Shown here piece by piece: positions 26,278-36,964 of a DNA stretch of 64,000 bases (position 1 is its first letter; every line of letters starts with the position of its first letter). The notes under the pieces were generated by a model. It was given only the letters and a program-made list of their open reading frames with translations. It did no database searches and had not been told where the DNA came from. Source of the DNA: Sphingomonas sp. UNC305MFCol5.2 (GTDB taxonomy: Bacteria; Pseudomonadota; Alphaproteobacteria; Sphingomonadales; Sphingomonadaceae); assembly GCF_000712135.1 (NCBI RefSeq), contig NZ_JOOE01000003.1, positions 434,001 through 498,000 of the forward strand, in the 5' to 3' direction. The position numbers and the translations under genes are program-made.

Positions 26278-26343
26278 GTTGAGGATTCATCTTTGATCCG
26301 TTCGCCGGGGAACACAAGTGTTTCAATGGAGCCGGATCAATCT

Positions 26344-27429
26344 CTAGCGCGCCAGCAGCGCGGCGTCGCGCATGCCGCGCCATATGCGCAGCGCCTGCGC
26401 GGTCTCGAACACGTCGTGGACGCGGATCAGCTGGGCGCCCAGCTCGGCGCCCTTGATCGCCACCGCCAGCGAACCGCCGAGCCGCGCCTCGGCAGGCGCC
26501 TCGTTCGAAAGCGCGCCGATCATCCGCTTGCGGCTGGCGCCGAGCACCACGCCGCAGCCGATCCCGTGGAACAAGGCGAGGCCGTTCAGCAGCGCGAGAT
26601 TGTCCTGGAGCGACTTGCCGAAGCCGATGCCCGGATCGATCAGCACGCGTTCGCGATCGATTCCCCTGGCCACGACTTCGTCGACCCGGCGATCGAGCCA
26701 GTCATAGACGTGGAGTAGCACGTCGCCGTAATTGCCGCCTTCATGCCCGGTTTTGGCCGGGTCGGGCGAGTGCATCAGCACCACCGGGCAGCCCGCCTTC
26801 GCCACCACTTCGAGCGCGCGTTCGTCATAGAGCAAGGCCGACACGTCGTTGACCAGATGCGCGCCCGCACCGAGCGCCGCCTCCATCACCGCCGCCTTGC
26901 GTGTATCGATCGACACCGCGGCGCCGCTGCGCGCCAGCCGCTCGATGACGGGGACGGTCCGCTCGATCTCGTCGCCTTCCCACACCGTCGCCGCGCCCGG
27001 CCGAGTCGATTCGCCGCCGACATCGACGATCGCGGCACCGGCAACGCTCAGGTCGACACCGGCCTTCGCCGCCGCGGCGGGGTCGCCGACATGCTTGCCG
27101 CCGTCGGAAAAACTGTCCGGCGTGACGTTGAGGATGCCCATCACCTGCGGCTGATCGAGCCGCACCACCCGCTCGCCCAGCTTGAGCGGCACGCGCGGCG
27201 CCGAGATGCGCGCGGCGAGCGCCTGCAGACGTTCGTCGGCCGAAAGATCGGTAACCGCGATCGTGCGCTGGAGGATGCGTTTCCCGCCCTCGACCGCGAT
27301 CAGCTCATATGCCGCGAACCAGCACAGCCCGCCGGCCAATCGCGCGATTTGCCCGTCGTCATGCCCGACCGGCGTGTCGACGAACTGGACGGGACGCAGG
27401 TAGAGCCGGGCGTTGAGGGGAAGGTCCAT
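26344..27429 (-). CDS. folP: Dihydropteroate synthase
   Basis: This 361-residue enzyme joins pABA to hydroxymethyldihydropterin pyrophosphate in folate synthesis. The catalytic domain (about residues 90-361) has MGILNVTPDSFSDGG, VDVGGESTRPGA, LVNDVSAL, LIDPGIGFGKS, VLGASRKRMIG and IRVHDV, all intact. The first 90 residues are an extension beyond the usual length of about 270. It is 47 bases downstream of ccrM in the same direction. Confidence 0.96.
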   Translation of the reverse strand: MDLPLNARLYLRPVQFVDTPVGHDDGQIARLAGGLCWFAAYELIAVEGGKRILQRTIAVTDLSADERLQALAARISAPRVPLKLGERVVRLDQPQVMGILNVTPDSFSDGGKHVGDPAAAAKAGVDLSVAGAAIVDVGGESTRPGAATVWEGDEIERTVPVIERLARSGAAVSIDTRKAAVMEAALGAGAHLVNDVSALLYDERALEVVAKAGCPVVLMHSPDPAKTGHEGGNYGDVLLHVYDWLDRRVDEVVARGIDRERVLIDPGIGFGKSLQDNLALLNGLALFHGIGCGVVLGASRKRMIGALSNEAPAEARLGGSLAVAIKGAELGAQLIRVHDVFETAQALRIWRGMRDAALLAR

Positions 27430-27476
27430 CAGGTGACCCTAGCAAGCCCCTTCCCTTCAGGGGAGGGTGGGAGCAG
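27430..27476. repeat. Possible remnant of the palindromic repeat between ccrM and folP
   Basis: The gap contains CCCCTTCCCTTCAGGGGAGG, which resembles the CCCCTTTCAGGGGAGG end of the 20536 element. It may be a degraded copy or a simple hairpin in the ccrM-folP message. Confidence 0.4.
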
Positions 27477-28790
<1,314 letters not shown>

Positions 28791-28808
28791 AGTTTCGAGG
28801 CGGGCTTA

Positions 28809-28942
28809 AAATCCTCCCTCGCGCAGCGGGGGAGGTGGCGCCGAAGGCGACGGAGGGGGCTTGGCCGCAGGCGCTTCGTTTGTGGAGAGGCCCCCTCCGT
28901 CATGCTGCGCATGACACCTCCCCCGCTTCGCGAGAGAGGATT
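28809..28942. repeat. GC-rich palindromic repeat element between ccrM and tldD
   Basis: The 134-base element has inverted ends (AATCCTCCCTCGCGCAGCGG at the left, CGCGAGAGAGGATT at the right) and an inner GGAGGGGGC/GCCCCCTCC pair. It is of the same type as the 20536 and 45246 elements but less regular. It contains no gene, and it lies 9 bases beyond the tldD stop. Confidence 0.75.
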
Positions 28943-28951
28943 GATTCGGAC

Positions 28952-30376
28952 TCAAGCCGCCGTACCGCCCACCGTAAGCCCCTCGACCAGCAGGCTCGGC
29001 TGCCCCACGCCGGCCGGCACCGATTGCCCGCCCTTGCCGCACATGCCGACACCCTCGTCGAGCGCGAAGTCGTTGCCGATGCCGGTGACGCGCGTCAGCA
29101 CCGAAGGCCCGTCGCCGATCAGCGTCGCGCCCTTGATCGGCGCCCCGAGCTTGCCGTTCTCGATCCGATAGGCCTCGGTGCACGAGAAGACGAACTTGCC
29201 CGAGACGATGTCGACCTGCCCGCCGCCGAAGCTCTTGGCGTAGATGCCCTTCTTCACGCGCGACATCAGTTCGGCCGGGTCGTCCTTGCCCCCCTTCATG
29301 AAGGTATTGGTCATCCGCGGCATCGGCGCGTGCTGGAAGGATTCGCGGCGGCCGTTGCCGGTCGGCTCGACCCCCATCAGCCGCGCGTTGAGCCGATCCT
29401 GCATATAGCCCTTGAGGATGCCGTCCTCGATCAGCACCGTCTCGCGCGTCGGCGTGCCCTCATCGTCGATCGACAGCGAGCCGCGGCGATCGTGGATCGA
29501 GCCGTCGTCGACCACGGTGACGCCCGGCGCGGCGACACGCTCGCCGATCCGCCCTGAAAACGCGCTGGTGCCCTTGCGGTTGAAATCGCCTTCGAGCCCG
29601 TGGCCCACCGCCTCATGGAGCAGCACGCCCGGCCAGCCGGGGCCGCACAGCACCGTCATGTCGCCCGCCGGCGCGTCCTCGGCATCGAGATTGACCAAAG
29701 CCTGCGCCAGCGCCTCGTCGATCGCGCGGTTCCAGGTTTCGGGTTCGAACAGCCGATCGTAGAGCGTGCGCCCGCCCGTGCCGAAGCTGCCGGTTTCGCG
29801 GCGGCCTTCCTGTTCGACCACGATCGACACGTTGAGCCGCACCAGCGGCCGCACGTCGGTGGCGATGAAGCCGTCGGGGCGGACGATCTCGACCACGCCC
29901 CAGGATCCGGTCAGCCCCACCGAGACCTGCGCCACGCGCGGATCGCGCGCCCGCGCGGCGGCGTCGATCGTCTGGCACAGATTCACCTTGTCGGCGAAGG
30001 GGACGAGATCGAGCGGGTCGGCATCGGTGTAGAGATGGCGGTTGTTGCCCTGTGGCGGCGGCGCCTTGCCCGCCTTGCCCGGCTCGATCAGCGCCATGGT
30101 TGCGGCCGCGCGCCGGATCGCGGCGGGGCTGATCTCATTGGCGTGCGCGAAGGCCGTGGTCTCGCCCGAGACGGCGCGGAGCCCGAAGCCCGATTGGGTA
30201 TCGAAGCTCGCGGTCTTCAGCCGGCCGTCGTCGAAGCCGAACGCCTCGGTCTTGCGATATTGGAGATAGAGTTCGCCGTCTTCGGCGCCGGCCAGCGCGT
30301 CGGCGGTGAGGCGGGTGGCGGTTTCGGGGTCAAGCTCGCGATACAGGAACGCGCGGGGATCGGACGGAATCGACAT
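28952..30376 (-). CDS. tldD: Metalloprotease TldD
   Basis: This 474-residue protein carries the TldD zinc motif HEAVGHGLEGD near residue 255 and conserved GGGQVDIVSGKFVF and GIGNDFALDEGVGMCGKGGQ blocks. The length matches the family. TldD normally acts with TldE/PmbA to degrade or mature small peptides; tldE is not in this window. It starts 19 bases after the zinc-finger gene stop. Confidence 0.95.
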   Translation of the reverse strand: MSIPSDPRAFLYRELDPETATRLTADALAGAEDGELYLQYRKTEAFGFDDGRLKTASFDTQSGFGLRAVSGETTAFAHANEISPAAIRRAAATMALIEPGKAGKAPPPQGNNRHLYTDADPLDLVPFADKVNLCQTIDAAARARDPRVAQVSVGLTGSWGVVEIVRPDGFIATDVRPLVRLNVSIVVEQEGRRETGSFGTGGRTLYDRLFEPETWNRAIDEALAQALVNLDAEDAPAGDMTVLCGPGWPGVLLHEAVGHGLEGDFNRKGTSAFSGRIGERVAAPGVTVVDDGSIHDRRGSLSIDDEGTPTRETVLIEDGILKGYMQDRLNARLMGVEPTGNGRRESFQHAPMPRMTNTFMKGGKDDPAELMSRVKKGIYAKSFGGGQVDIVSGKFVFSCTEAYRIENGKLGAPIKGATLIGDGPSVLTRVTGIGNDFALDEGVGMCGKGGQSVPAGVGQPSLLVEGLTVGGTAA

Positions 30377-30395
30377 GCCCTCCGATATAGGAGCG

Positions 30396-30626
30396 TCAGA
30401 CGCTCGCGCCAGCCGGGTGATCGGGCAATCGGCTTTGGTCGGCGCCGTCGGCAGGCCCGCCGATCAGCACGAAGCGGCGGTCGCAATAGCCGCAATCGAC
30501 ATAGCCATGCTCGTCGATCTGCAGGAACACGCGCGGATGGCCCAAGGCGGCAGGCACGCCGGGGCCGCTGCCGTCGCAGGCGACGCGGGCGTGGCTGGTA
30601 CGGATGGTCTCGGGCGGTGCGATCAT
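30396..30626 (-). CDS. CHCC-type zinc-finger protein
   Basis: This 76-residue protein has the ligands of the Zf-CHCC (NDUFS6-like) family: Cys in VACDGS, His in ALGHPRVFLQ, and Cys-x2-Cys in YVDCGYCDRRFVL. ATG 30626 gives the normal short size; the longer open frame reaching to 31373 overlaps the ABC gene and is not real. It is probably cytoplasmic; its role in bacteria is unclear. Confidence 0.88.
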   Translation of the reverse strand: MIAPPETIRTSHARVACDGSGPGVPAALGHPRVFLQIDEHGYVDCGYCDRRFVLIGGPADGADQSRLPDHPAGASV

Positions 30627-30743
30627 GAGTCGCCGATAGCAAGCGGCTGCCGCCTCGACAATTGCTTCGTCACCCCGGCGAAAGCCGGGATAACGGGCTG
30701 TGAACGCTTGGCGAGCGCCGCCCCGCAGCCTAGAGCGGCATCC

Positions 30744-31664
30744 ATGACTCAGGCCGCGATCGAGATCGACAATCTCTGCAAGACCTACGCCGGCGGCAAG
30801 CGCGCGCTCGACGGCGTGAGCTTCGATGTGCCGCGAGGGACGATCTTCGGACTGCTCGGGCCCAACGGCGCGGGCAAGTCGACGCTGATCAACATTCTCG
30901 CGGGGCTGGTCAACAAGACCGAAGGCCGCGCGACGATCTGGGGCTTCGACGTCGACGCGCATCCGCGCAACGCCAAGGCGAGCATCGGCATCGTCAACCA
31001 GGAGATCACCTTCGATCCCTTCTTCACGCCGCGCGAGACGCTCGAGATCCAGGCCGGGCTCTACGGCGTGCCCAAGGCGCAGCGCGATCCGATGGGGCTG
31101 CTGCGCGCCGTGCATCTCGAGGACAAGGCCGAGGCCTATTCGCGCACGCTCTCGGGCGGCATGAAGCGCCGGCTGATGGTCGCCAAGGCGATGGTCCATT
31201 CGCCCCCCGTGCTCGTCCTCGACGAGCCCACCGCGGGCGTCGATGTCGAGCTTCGCCAACAGCTCTGGGCCTATGTCCGCGAGTTGAACGCGCGCGGCGT
31301 GACGGTGGTGCTGACCACGCATTATCTCGAGGAAGCCGAGCAGCTCTGCGACCGGATCGCGATCATCAATCACGGCAAGCTGATCGCCAACAAGCCGACC
31401 CGCGAGCTGGTCGGGATGGCGCAGGAGAAAGTGGTCGAAGTCACCGTCGACCGCGACGTGCCGGCGCTGCCCGAAAATGCCTGCTTCCAGAAGATCGAAT
31501 TGAGGGCCGAACGGACGCTGGTGATCACCTACCGGAAAGATCAGGCGAATGCCGGCGAAGTGCTCGGCGCGGTCCAGGGCGGCGGCTACGGCATCGTCGA
31601 CGTCTCGACGCGCGAAGCCGATCTGGAGGACGTGTTCCTCAACCTGACCCGGGCGGGGGGATAG
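30744..31664 (+). CDS. ABC transporter ATP-binding protein (ABC-2/CcmA type)
   Basis: This 306-residue ATPase has Walker A GPNGAGKS, signature LSGGMKRRL, Walker B VLVLDEPTAGVD and a switch histidine in TTHYLEEAEQL. The C-terminal 80 residues are the extension seen in multidrug/polysaccharide ABC-2 ATPases. No permease gene follows; the next gene is convergent on the other strand, so its membrane partner must be elsewhere. Confidence 0.92.
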   Translation: MTQAAIEIDNLCKTYAGGKRALDGVSFDVPRGTIFGLLGPNGAGKSTLINILAGLVNKTEGRATIWGFDVDAHPRNAKASIGIVNQEITFDPFFTPRETLEIQAGLYGVPKAQRDPMGLLRAVHLEDKAEAYSRTLSGGMKRRLMVAKAMVHSPPVLVLDEPTAGVDVELRQQLWAYVRELNARGVTVVLTTHYLEEAEQLCDRIAIINHGKLIANKPTRELVGMAQEKVVEVTVDRDVPALPENACFQKIELRAERTLVITYRKDQANAGEVLGAVQGGGYGIVDVSTREADLEDVFLNLTRAGG

Positions 31665-31716
31665 GACCGCTGCCGAGGGAAGCCGCCGCTTTAGCGATAG
31701 CAGCGAGAGCCGTGGC

Positions 31717-32895
31717 TCAGCGCATTGTCGACGGCACCTTCGGACGCGGCGTCAGTCTCATCAATCGGCCGGCGGCGGGGTCGTCCTTGCCGCCGTCCTC
31801 CAGCACCCAGACGGCGCCGTCCGGCCCCTGCTCGACCTCGCGCAAACGGCCGCCGAGCGGGAAACGCTCCGCCTCGCAGATGGTGCGAAAGGCCAAGGTG
31901 CACTGGAAGGTGACGCGGATCAGCGCCTTCGAGGTCAGGCCGGCGATCAGCGCCGAGCCTCGCCAATCGGGGAATAGGTCGCCCGAATAGAAGATCATGC
32001 TGGTCGGCGAAATGACCGGATTCCAGTATTCTTCCGGTGCGCGGAGATCGGGCCGGGTGTCATGGCCGGGGATGTTGCCGCCCCGATACTCGTCGCCATA
32101 GGAGACCAGGGGCCAGCCGTAATTGGCTCCCCTTTCGATTTTCTGGAACTCGTCGCCGCCCCGGGGACCCATCTCGACTTCCCACAATTCACCCTTGGCG
32201 TCGAAGGCGATGCCGACCGGGCTGCGGATGCCATAGGCCCACATCTCGGCTGCCAGACCGCCATTTTCGTACAGCGGGTTGCCGGGCGCGGCCTTGCCGT
32301 CGGGGGTGAGGCGCAGCACCGAGCCGAGATTGTCGGCATTGTTCTGGGCGGTCTCGGGAGTCCAGCGGTCGCCGGAAGTGACGAACAAATGCTGGCCGTC
32401 CGGCGAGAAGGCCATGCGATAGGAATAGTGCCTCTCCTGCGCGACCTTCGGCGACTGCCGCCAGATCACCTCGAAGTTTTCCAATCGCGTGGCGTCGGGA
32501 TTCAGTCGGCCGCGGCCCATGGCGGCTCCACTGGTGCCGCCGTCGCCGGCCTCTGCCCAGGTCAGATAGATCAGGCGATTCCTGGCGAAATCGGGATGCA
32601 GCACGACATCGCCCAGGCCGCCATGGACATTGTAGGTCACCGCCGGCACGCCCGCGATCGCCGGCGAAACCTGCCCGTCCTGCGTCACCACATGCAGCGC
32701 GCCGCGCTTCTCCGTCACCAGCATCCGCCCGTCGGGCAGGAAGGCAAGGGCCCAGGGCTCCTGGAGGTCGGCCACCAACTCGGCCTCGAACGGCGGACCG
32801 ACGTCGATGATGCGCTTCGGCTGCTGCGCGGCGGCAGGGAAGGCGAAGACGGCAGCGGCGATGGCCAGGGCCGAGTTCGAAAGCTTCACGCGCAT
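31717..32895 (-). CDS. PQQ-dependent sugar dehydrogenase (soluble aldose dehydrogenase type)
   Basis: This 392-residue exported protein has a signal peptide (VKLSNSALAIAAAVFAFPAAA-Q) and a six-bladed propeller. Motifs include EPWALAFLPDGRMLVTEKRG, GLGDVVLHPDFA, YAYGIR-like WAYGIRSPVGIAFDA, EMGPRGGDEFQ, NYGWPLVSYG and VISPTSMIFYSG. The family oxidises aldoses in the periplasm with PQQ and calcium. I use ATG 32895, preceded by AGGGG. Confidence 0.9.
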   Translation of the reverse strand: MRVKLSNSALAIAAAVFAFPAAAQQPKRIIDVGPPFEAELVADLQEPWALAFLPDGRMLVTEKRGALHVVTQDGQVSPAIAGVPAVTYNVHGGLGDVVLHPDFARNRLIYLTWAEAGDGGTSGAAMGRGRLNPDATRLENFEVIWRQSPKVAQERHYSYRMAFSPDGQHLFVTSGDRWTPETAQNNADNLGSVLRLTPDGKAAPGNPLYENGGLAAEMWAYGIRSPVGIAFDAKGELWEVEMGPRGGDEFQKIERGANYGWPLVSYGDEYRGGNIPGHDTRPDLRAPEEYWNPVISPTSMIFYSGDLFPDWRGSALIAGLTSKALIRVTFQCTLAFRTICEAERFPLGGRLREVEQGPDGAVWVLEDGGKDDPAAGRLMRLTPRPKVPSTMR

Positions 32896-33020
32896 GCGTT
32901 GGATCCCCTCTGGCATGTTCTCGATTGCGTTCTTGATCGGATATTCCGCGCAGACGCGGCTTCCGCTTTCCTCGGATATGAAGGAGCGGCAAGCATATGG
33001 GAAGCGGGGCGCGCTCGGCC

Positions 33021-33131
33021 TCAGCGCCGGTGCCATGCCTTGCCGGGCTCGCCGAGCGCGCAGGCCCCAGCGACGGGCACGCAGAAGACGGCGAGCGCGA
33101 GACCGACGAAACCCAGGCTATGGCGGCGCAT
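33021..33131 (-). CDS. Small hypothetical membrane or secreted peptide
   Basis: This 36-residue frame begins MRRHSLGFVGLALAVFC and has one hydrophobic segment, then a charged tail (GEPGKAWHRR). GGAGAGAG directly precedes the ATG. It may be a small lipoprotein-like or membrane peptide. The translation signal is good, but no homology is recognised. Confidence 0.35.
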   Translation of the reverse strand: MRRHSLGFVGLALAVFCVPVAGACALGEPGKAWHRR

Positions 33132-33210
33132 ATCTCTCTCCATTTGCCAGCAACCGCGCTTAGCGCCTAGTCGGGGCCCAACCAGCGGAAGACACACCAG
33201 CAAAAGCGAT

Positions 33211-34800
33211 ATGGCCGGCGATCCTCACACCAGCGACATCCTCGTCATCGGCTCGGGCGCTGCCGGGCTCACCGCGGCGCTCAACCTCGCGGCGCGCTTC
33301 CGGGTCACCGTGCTCGCCAAGGGCGCGCTCAACGAAGGCTCGACTGCCTGGGCGCAGGGCGGGATCGCCGCGGTGCTCGAACCCGGCGATACGTTCGAGA
33401 ACCATATCGAGGATACGATCGTCGCCGGCGCCGGGCTCAACGATCGCGCCACGGTCGAGATGGTCGTCGAAAACGCGCCGGCCGCGATCGAGCGGCTGGC
33501 CAAATTGGGAGTGCCGTTCAACACCGACGGCAATTCGCTCCACCTCACCCGCGAGGGCGGGCACAGCCATCGCCGCATCGTCCATGTCGACGACGCCACC
33601 GGCTGGGCGGTGCAGGAGGCGTTGCTCAAGGCGGCGCGCGCCAATCCCAACATCACCCTCGTCCCCGACATGGTGGTGATCGATCTCGCCACCAGCCGGC
33701 ACGAGGAACGCTATTCGGGCGCCGGCAACGTCTGGGGCGTCTATGCCTTCAACCGTGCCACCAACCGCGTCGAACTCTTCACCGCCAACGCCACCGTGCT
33801 CGCCACCGGCGGCGCGGGGCGGACCTATCTCTTCTCGACCGCGCCGCGCGGCGCGACCGGCGACGGCATCGCGATGGCGTGGCGCGCGGGTTGCCGCATC
33901 TCCAACATGGAATTCATGCAGTTCCACCCGACTTGCCTCTACAATCTCGAGGTCAAGAACTTCCTGATCACCGAGGCGGTGCGCGGCGAGGGCGGGCAAT
34001 TGATCAATCCGCAGACCGGCAAGCGCTTCATGCCTTATTACGACAAGCGGCTCGAGCTCGCGCCGCGCGACATCGTCGCCCGCGCGATCGACGCCGAGAT
34101 CAAGCGCTTCGGGCTCGATTACGTCCATCTCGACATCAGCCATATGGGCGCGGATTTCGTGAAGCAGCACTTCCCGACGATCCATGCCCGGCTGCTCGAT
34201 CTCGACATCGACATGACCACGGGCCCGATCCCGGTCGTCCCCGCCCAGCATTACACCTGCGGCGGCGTGGTGGTGGATCGCGACGGCCGCACCGATCTGC
34301 CCAATCTCTACGCCGCGGGCGAAGTCAGCCAGTCCGGGCTGCACGGCGCCAATCGCCTCGCCTCCAATTCGTTGCTCGAATGCTTCGTGTTCGGCGAGGC
34401 GGTGGCGCGTCACATCGCCGCCAATTGGAGCGATCTCGCTCCGCCGCCCGCGATCCGGCCATGGGATGAGAGCCGCGTCACCGATTCCGACGAGGAAGTG
34501 GTGATCAAGCAGAACTGGACCGAGATCCGCCGCTTTATGTGGAATTATGTCGGCATCGTCCGCTCGACCAAGCGGCTCGAGCGCGCCGCGCACCGCATCC
34601 AGATGCTGCGCGGCGAAGTGAACGACTATTACGGCCATTTCCGCGTGACCGGGGATCTGATCGAGCTGCGCAACCTGCTCGAAAGCGCCGATCTGATCGT
34701 CCGCTCGGCGCTCCATCGCAAGGAGAGCCGGGGATTGCATTACACGCTCGATTTTCCGGAAACGCTCGATGTGGCCGTGGATACGATATTGGTGCCCTAG
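33211..34800 (+). CDS. nadB: L-aspartate oxidase
   Basis: This 529-residue flavoprotein oxidises aspartate to iminoaspartate for NAD synthesis. It has the FAD dinucleotide motif VIGSGAAGLTAAL, the active-site region STAWAQGGIAAVL, EFMQFHPTCLY, HYTCGGV, and the FAD-binding LYAAGEVSQSGLHGANRLASNSLLEC. The C-terminal fumarate-reductase-like helical domain is complete. ATG 33211 gives the standard start. nadA and nadC are not adjacent. Confidence 0.96.
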   Translation: MAGDPHTSDILVIGSGAAGLTAALNLAARFRVTVLAKGALNEGSTAWAQGGIAAVLEPGDTFENHIEDTIVAGAGLNDRATVEMVVENAPAAIERLAKLGVPFNTDGNSLHLTREGGHSHRRIVHVDDATGWAVQEALLKAARANPNITLVPDMVVIDLATSRHEERYSGAGNVWGVYAFNRATNRVELFTANATVLATGGAGRTYLFSTAPRGATGDGIAMAWRAGCRISNMEFMQFHPTCLYNLEVKNFLITEAVRGEGGQLINPQTGKRFMPYYDKRLELAPRDIVARAIDAEIKRFGLDYVHLDISHMGADFVKQHFPTIHARLLDLDIDMTTGPIPVVPAQHYTCGGVVVDRDGRTDLPNLYAAGEVSQSGLHGANRLASNSLLECFVFGEAVARHIAANWSDLAPPPAIRPWDESRVTDSDEEVVIKQNWTEIRRFMWNYVGIVRSTKRLERAAHRIQMLRGEVNDYYGHFRVTGDLIELRNLLESADLIVRSALHRKESRGLHYTLDFPETLDVAVDTILVP

Positions 34801-34980
34801 GGGTTCCCCCGATGGCGAAATATCGGGTTCTGCCCTATATTTAAGACGAATGGTGATGCTGGTTTCCGCTCCTTTCACGATTCGTCGCTATCGTTACCGG
34901 ATTCGTCGCATCGCCGCTGGGCCGGGCTTTGCTGGGAGTCGCGTTCGCCGCATGTTGCATGAGGGCAAGGGGTTGCGTTT

Positions 34981-36135
34981 GTGAAGAAATTTCTGGGTTT
35001 CTCGAAAGTGGAGCGGGCACTGACCGTCGCGGGGCTGGGCCCGGCGATGCTGCTCGGCTGCGCAGTGCACGAGAATACCCAGCTCGCCGCCTATCTGCCC
35101 GCGCCGAGCTACAGCGTGCTGGTGCCTTTCCCGGCCGCGGTCGCCGCGCCGGCCAGGCCTCGAGTCCCGGCACCGGCCGAACTCGTCACTTCGCTCGACG
35201 GGATCACCCGCAACTTCAACGGGCTGGTCGGCGTGGCCGTGACCAGCATCGACGATGGCTGGACCGCCAGCAACGTCACCGCCAGCCGTCCCTTGCCCCA
35301 GCAGAGCGTGAGCAAGCTCTGGGTGACGATGACCGTGCTCGATGCAGTCGATCGCGGCGAGATCCGCCTCGATGACCCGCTGACCATCACGCGCGCCGAT
35401 TTCACTTTGTTCCACCAGCCGGTCGCCGCGCTGGTGAAGGGCGATGTCGGCTACACCACCACCGTCGCCGAGATCATGCGCCGCGCGATGCAGATGAGCG
35501 ACAACACCTGCAACGACAAGTTGCTGCGCCTCGTCGGCGGCCCGCAGGCGGTGCGCGACTTCATCGCCCGCAAGCAATTGGGCACGATCCGCTTCGGCCC
35601 GGGCGAGAAATTGCTCCAGGCCGGCACTGCCGGGCTCGCATGGAAGCCCGAATATTCGGTGGGCAATGCCTTTGCCGTCGCCCGCTCGAGGCTTTCGCCT
35701 GCGGTCCGGCTCGCCGCTTATGAGGCCTATGTGAAGGATCCGCCCGACGGCGCGGCGCCGGCTTCGATCGCCGATGCGCTCGCCCGGCTGTATCGCGGCG
35801 AATTGCTCTCGGCGAATTCCACCGCGTGGCTGCTCGCCACGATGGACGGGGCGAAGACCGGCAAGGCGCGCGTGCGCGGCGCGGTCCCGCCGGGCTGGCT
35901 CTATGGGCACAAGACCGGCACCGGCCAGGATCTCGGCGGCCGCACCGCGGGCTTCAACGATGTCGGCATCCTCACCGCGCCCGACGGCCGCTCCTACGCC
36001 ATCGCAGTGATGATCGGCGACACGTCGCGCCCGATCCGCGAGCGCCAGCTGCTGATGCAGGCGGTGGCGAGCGCGATCGTCGCGCATCACCGGCCTTCCG
36101 GCTCGATGATGGCGGGCGGCCGCCCCTCGCGCTGA
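34981..36135 (+). CDS. Class A beta-lactamase-like serine hydrolase, probable lipoprotein
   Basis: This 384-residue protein starts at GTG 34981 with AAGGGG upstream. A lipobox-like LLGC near residue 23 suggests a lipoprotein. The class A motifs are present: S-x-x-K in QQSVSKLW, SDN in MQMSDNTCND, and KTG in GHKTGTGQD. I do not see the usual omega-loop ExxxN; PEYSVGN is the nearest match. At 384 residues it is about 100 longer than typical class A enzymes, with a Pro/Ala-rich linker after the lipobox. It may be a beta-lactamase or a penicillin-binding-like hydrolase. Confidence 0.82.
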   Translation: MKKFLGFSKVERALTVAGLGPAMLLGCAVHENTQLAAYLPAPSYSVLVPFPAAVAAPARPRVPAPAELVTSLDGITRNFNGLVGVAVTSIDDGWTASNVTASRPLPQQSVSKLWVTMTVLDAVDRGEIRLDDPLTITRADFTLFHQPVAALVKGDVGYTTTVAEIMRRAMQMSDNTCNDKLLRLVGGPQAVRDFIARKQLGTIRFGPGEKLLQAGTAGLAWKPEYSVGNAFAVARSRLSPAVRLAAYEAYVKDPPDGAAPASIADALARLYRGELLSANSTAWLLATMDGAKTGKARVRGAVPPGWLYGHKTGTGQDLGGRTAGFNDVGILTAPDGRSYAIAVMIGDTSRPIRERQLLMQAVASAIVAHHRPSGSMMAGGRPSR

Positions 36136-36201
36136 ACGGCGGCCGAGTTCGGGCGCAAGCAGCGGGGCGCGCTGCGGACGGCGCAGGGCTAGTCCCGCCG
36201 C

Positions 36202-36894
36202 ATGACCGACGACATCGACTGGACCGCCGCCGCCGAGGCGCTCGACACCAATGGCTGGGCGGTGCTGCCCCGGCTGCTCGACCCGACCGCCTGCGACAGG
36301 TTGGCGGCGCTCTACGACGCCCCCGAACATTTCCGCAGCCACGTGATCATGGCCCGCCACGGCTTCGGCCGCGGCGAATATCGCTATTTCGCCTACCCCT
36401 TGCCCGATCCGGTGCAGGATCTGCGCACTCGGCTCTATCCGCCGCTCGCCGGGATCGCCAATCGCTGGCACGCCCGCATGGGACTCGAACGCCGCTTCCC
36501 CGCCGCCCATGCCGACTGGCTCGCCGAATGCCATGCCGCTGGACAGACGCGACCGACGCCGCTGCTGCTCCGCTACGGCCCCGGCGATTATAATTGTCTC
36601 CATCAGGACCTGTACGGAGACCACGTCTTCCCGTTGCAGGTAGCCGCTTTGCTCTCCGAGCCGGGGCGCGACTTCGCCGGCGGCGAATTCGTCCTCACCG
36701 AACAGCGTCCGCGGATGCAATCGCGCGCCGCGGTGGTCCCACTCACGCAGGGTGACACGGTGGTGTTCGCAGTCAACCAGCGCCCGGTACGCGGCAGCAG
36801 AGGCGATTATCGCGTGACGATGCGCCACGGCGTGAGCGCGGTTCACATCGGAAAGCGCCACACACTGGGGATCATCTTCCATGACGCGACGTAA
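36202..36894 (+). CDS. 2-oxoglutarate/Fe(II)-dependent oxygenase (prolyl hydroxylase-like)
   Basis: This 230-residue protein has the double-stranded beta-helix iron ligands: H-x-D in CLHQDLYGDH, the distal His in RHGVSAVH, and Arg in KRHTLGIIFHD, which would bind 2-oxoglutarate. The GGEFVLTEQRPR block is typical of 2OG oxygenases. The substrate is unknown. The repeat-containing protein gene starts 70 bases downstream on the same strand, so the two may be cotranscribed. Confidence 0.87.
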   Translation: MTDDIDWTAAAEALDTNGWAVLPRLLDPTACDRLAALYDAPEHFRSHVIMARHGFGRGEYRYFAYPLPDPVQDLRTRLYPPLAGIANRWHARMGLERRFPAAHADWLAECHAAGQTRPTPLLLRYGPGDYNCLHQDLYGDHVFPLQVAALLSEPGRDFAGGEFVLTEQRPRMQSRAAVVPLTQGDTVVFAVNQRPVRGSRGDYRVTMRHGVSAVHIGKRHTLGIIFHDAT

Positions 36895-36964
36895 ACCAAC
36901 ACTTGTATCGCTATCGTCACAATTCTAGCGTGAATATATCTTACCTCACGCAGGGAGAAGATCG

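Noticed and set aside
30396..31373. Long form of the zinc-finger protein (325 residues)
   Set aside because: The extension is antisense to the ABC ATPase gene; the family is about 60-80 residues long, and ATG 30626 fits.
30744..31664. A complete ABC-2 export operon
   Set aside because: Only the ATPase is present; no permease frame lies on either side.
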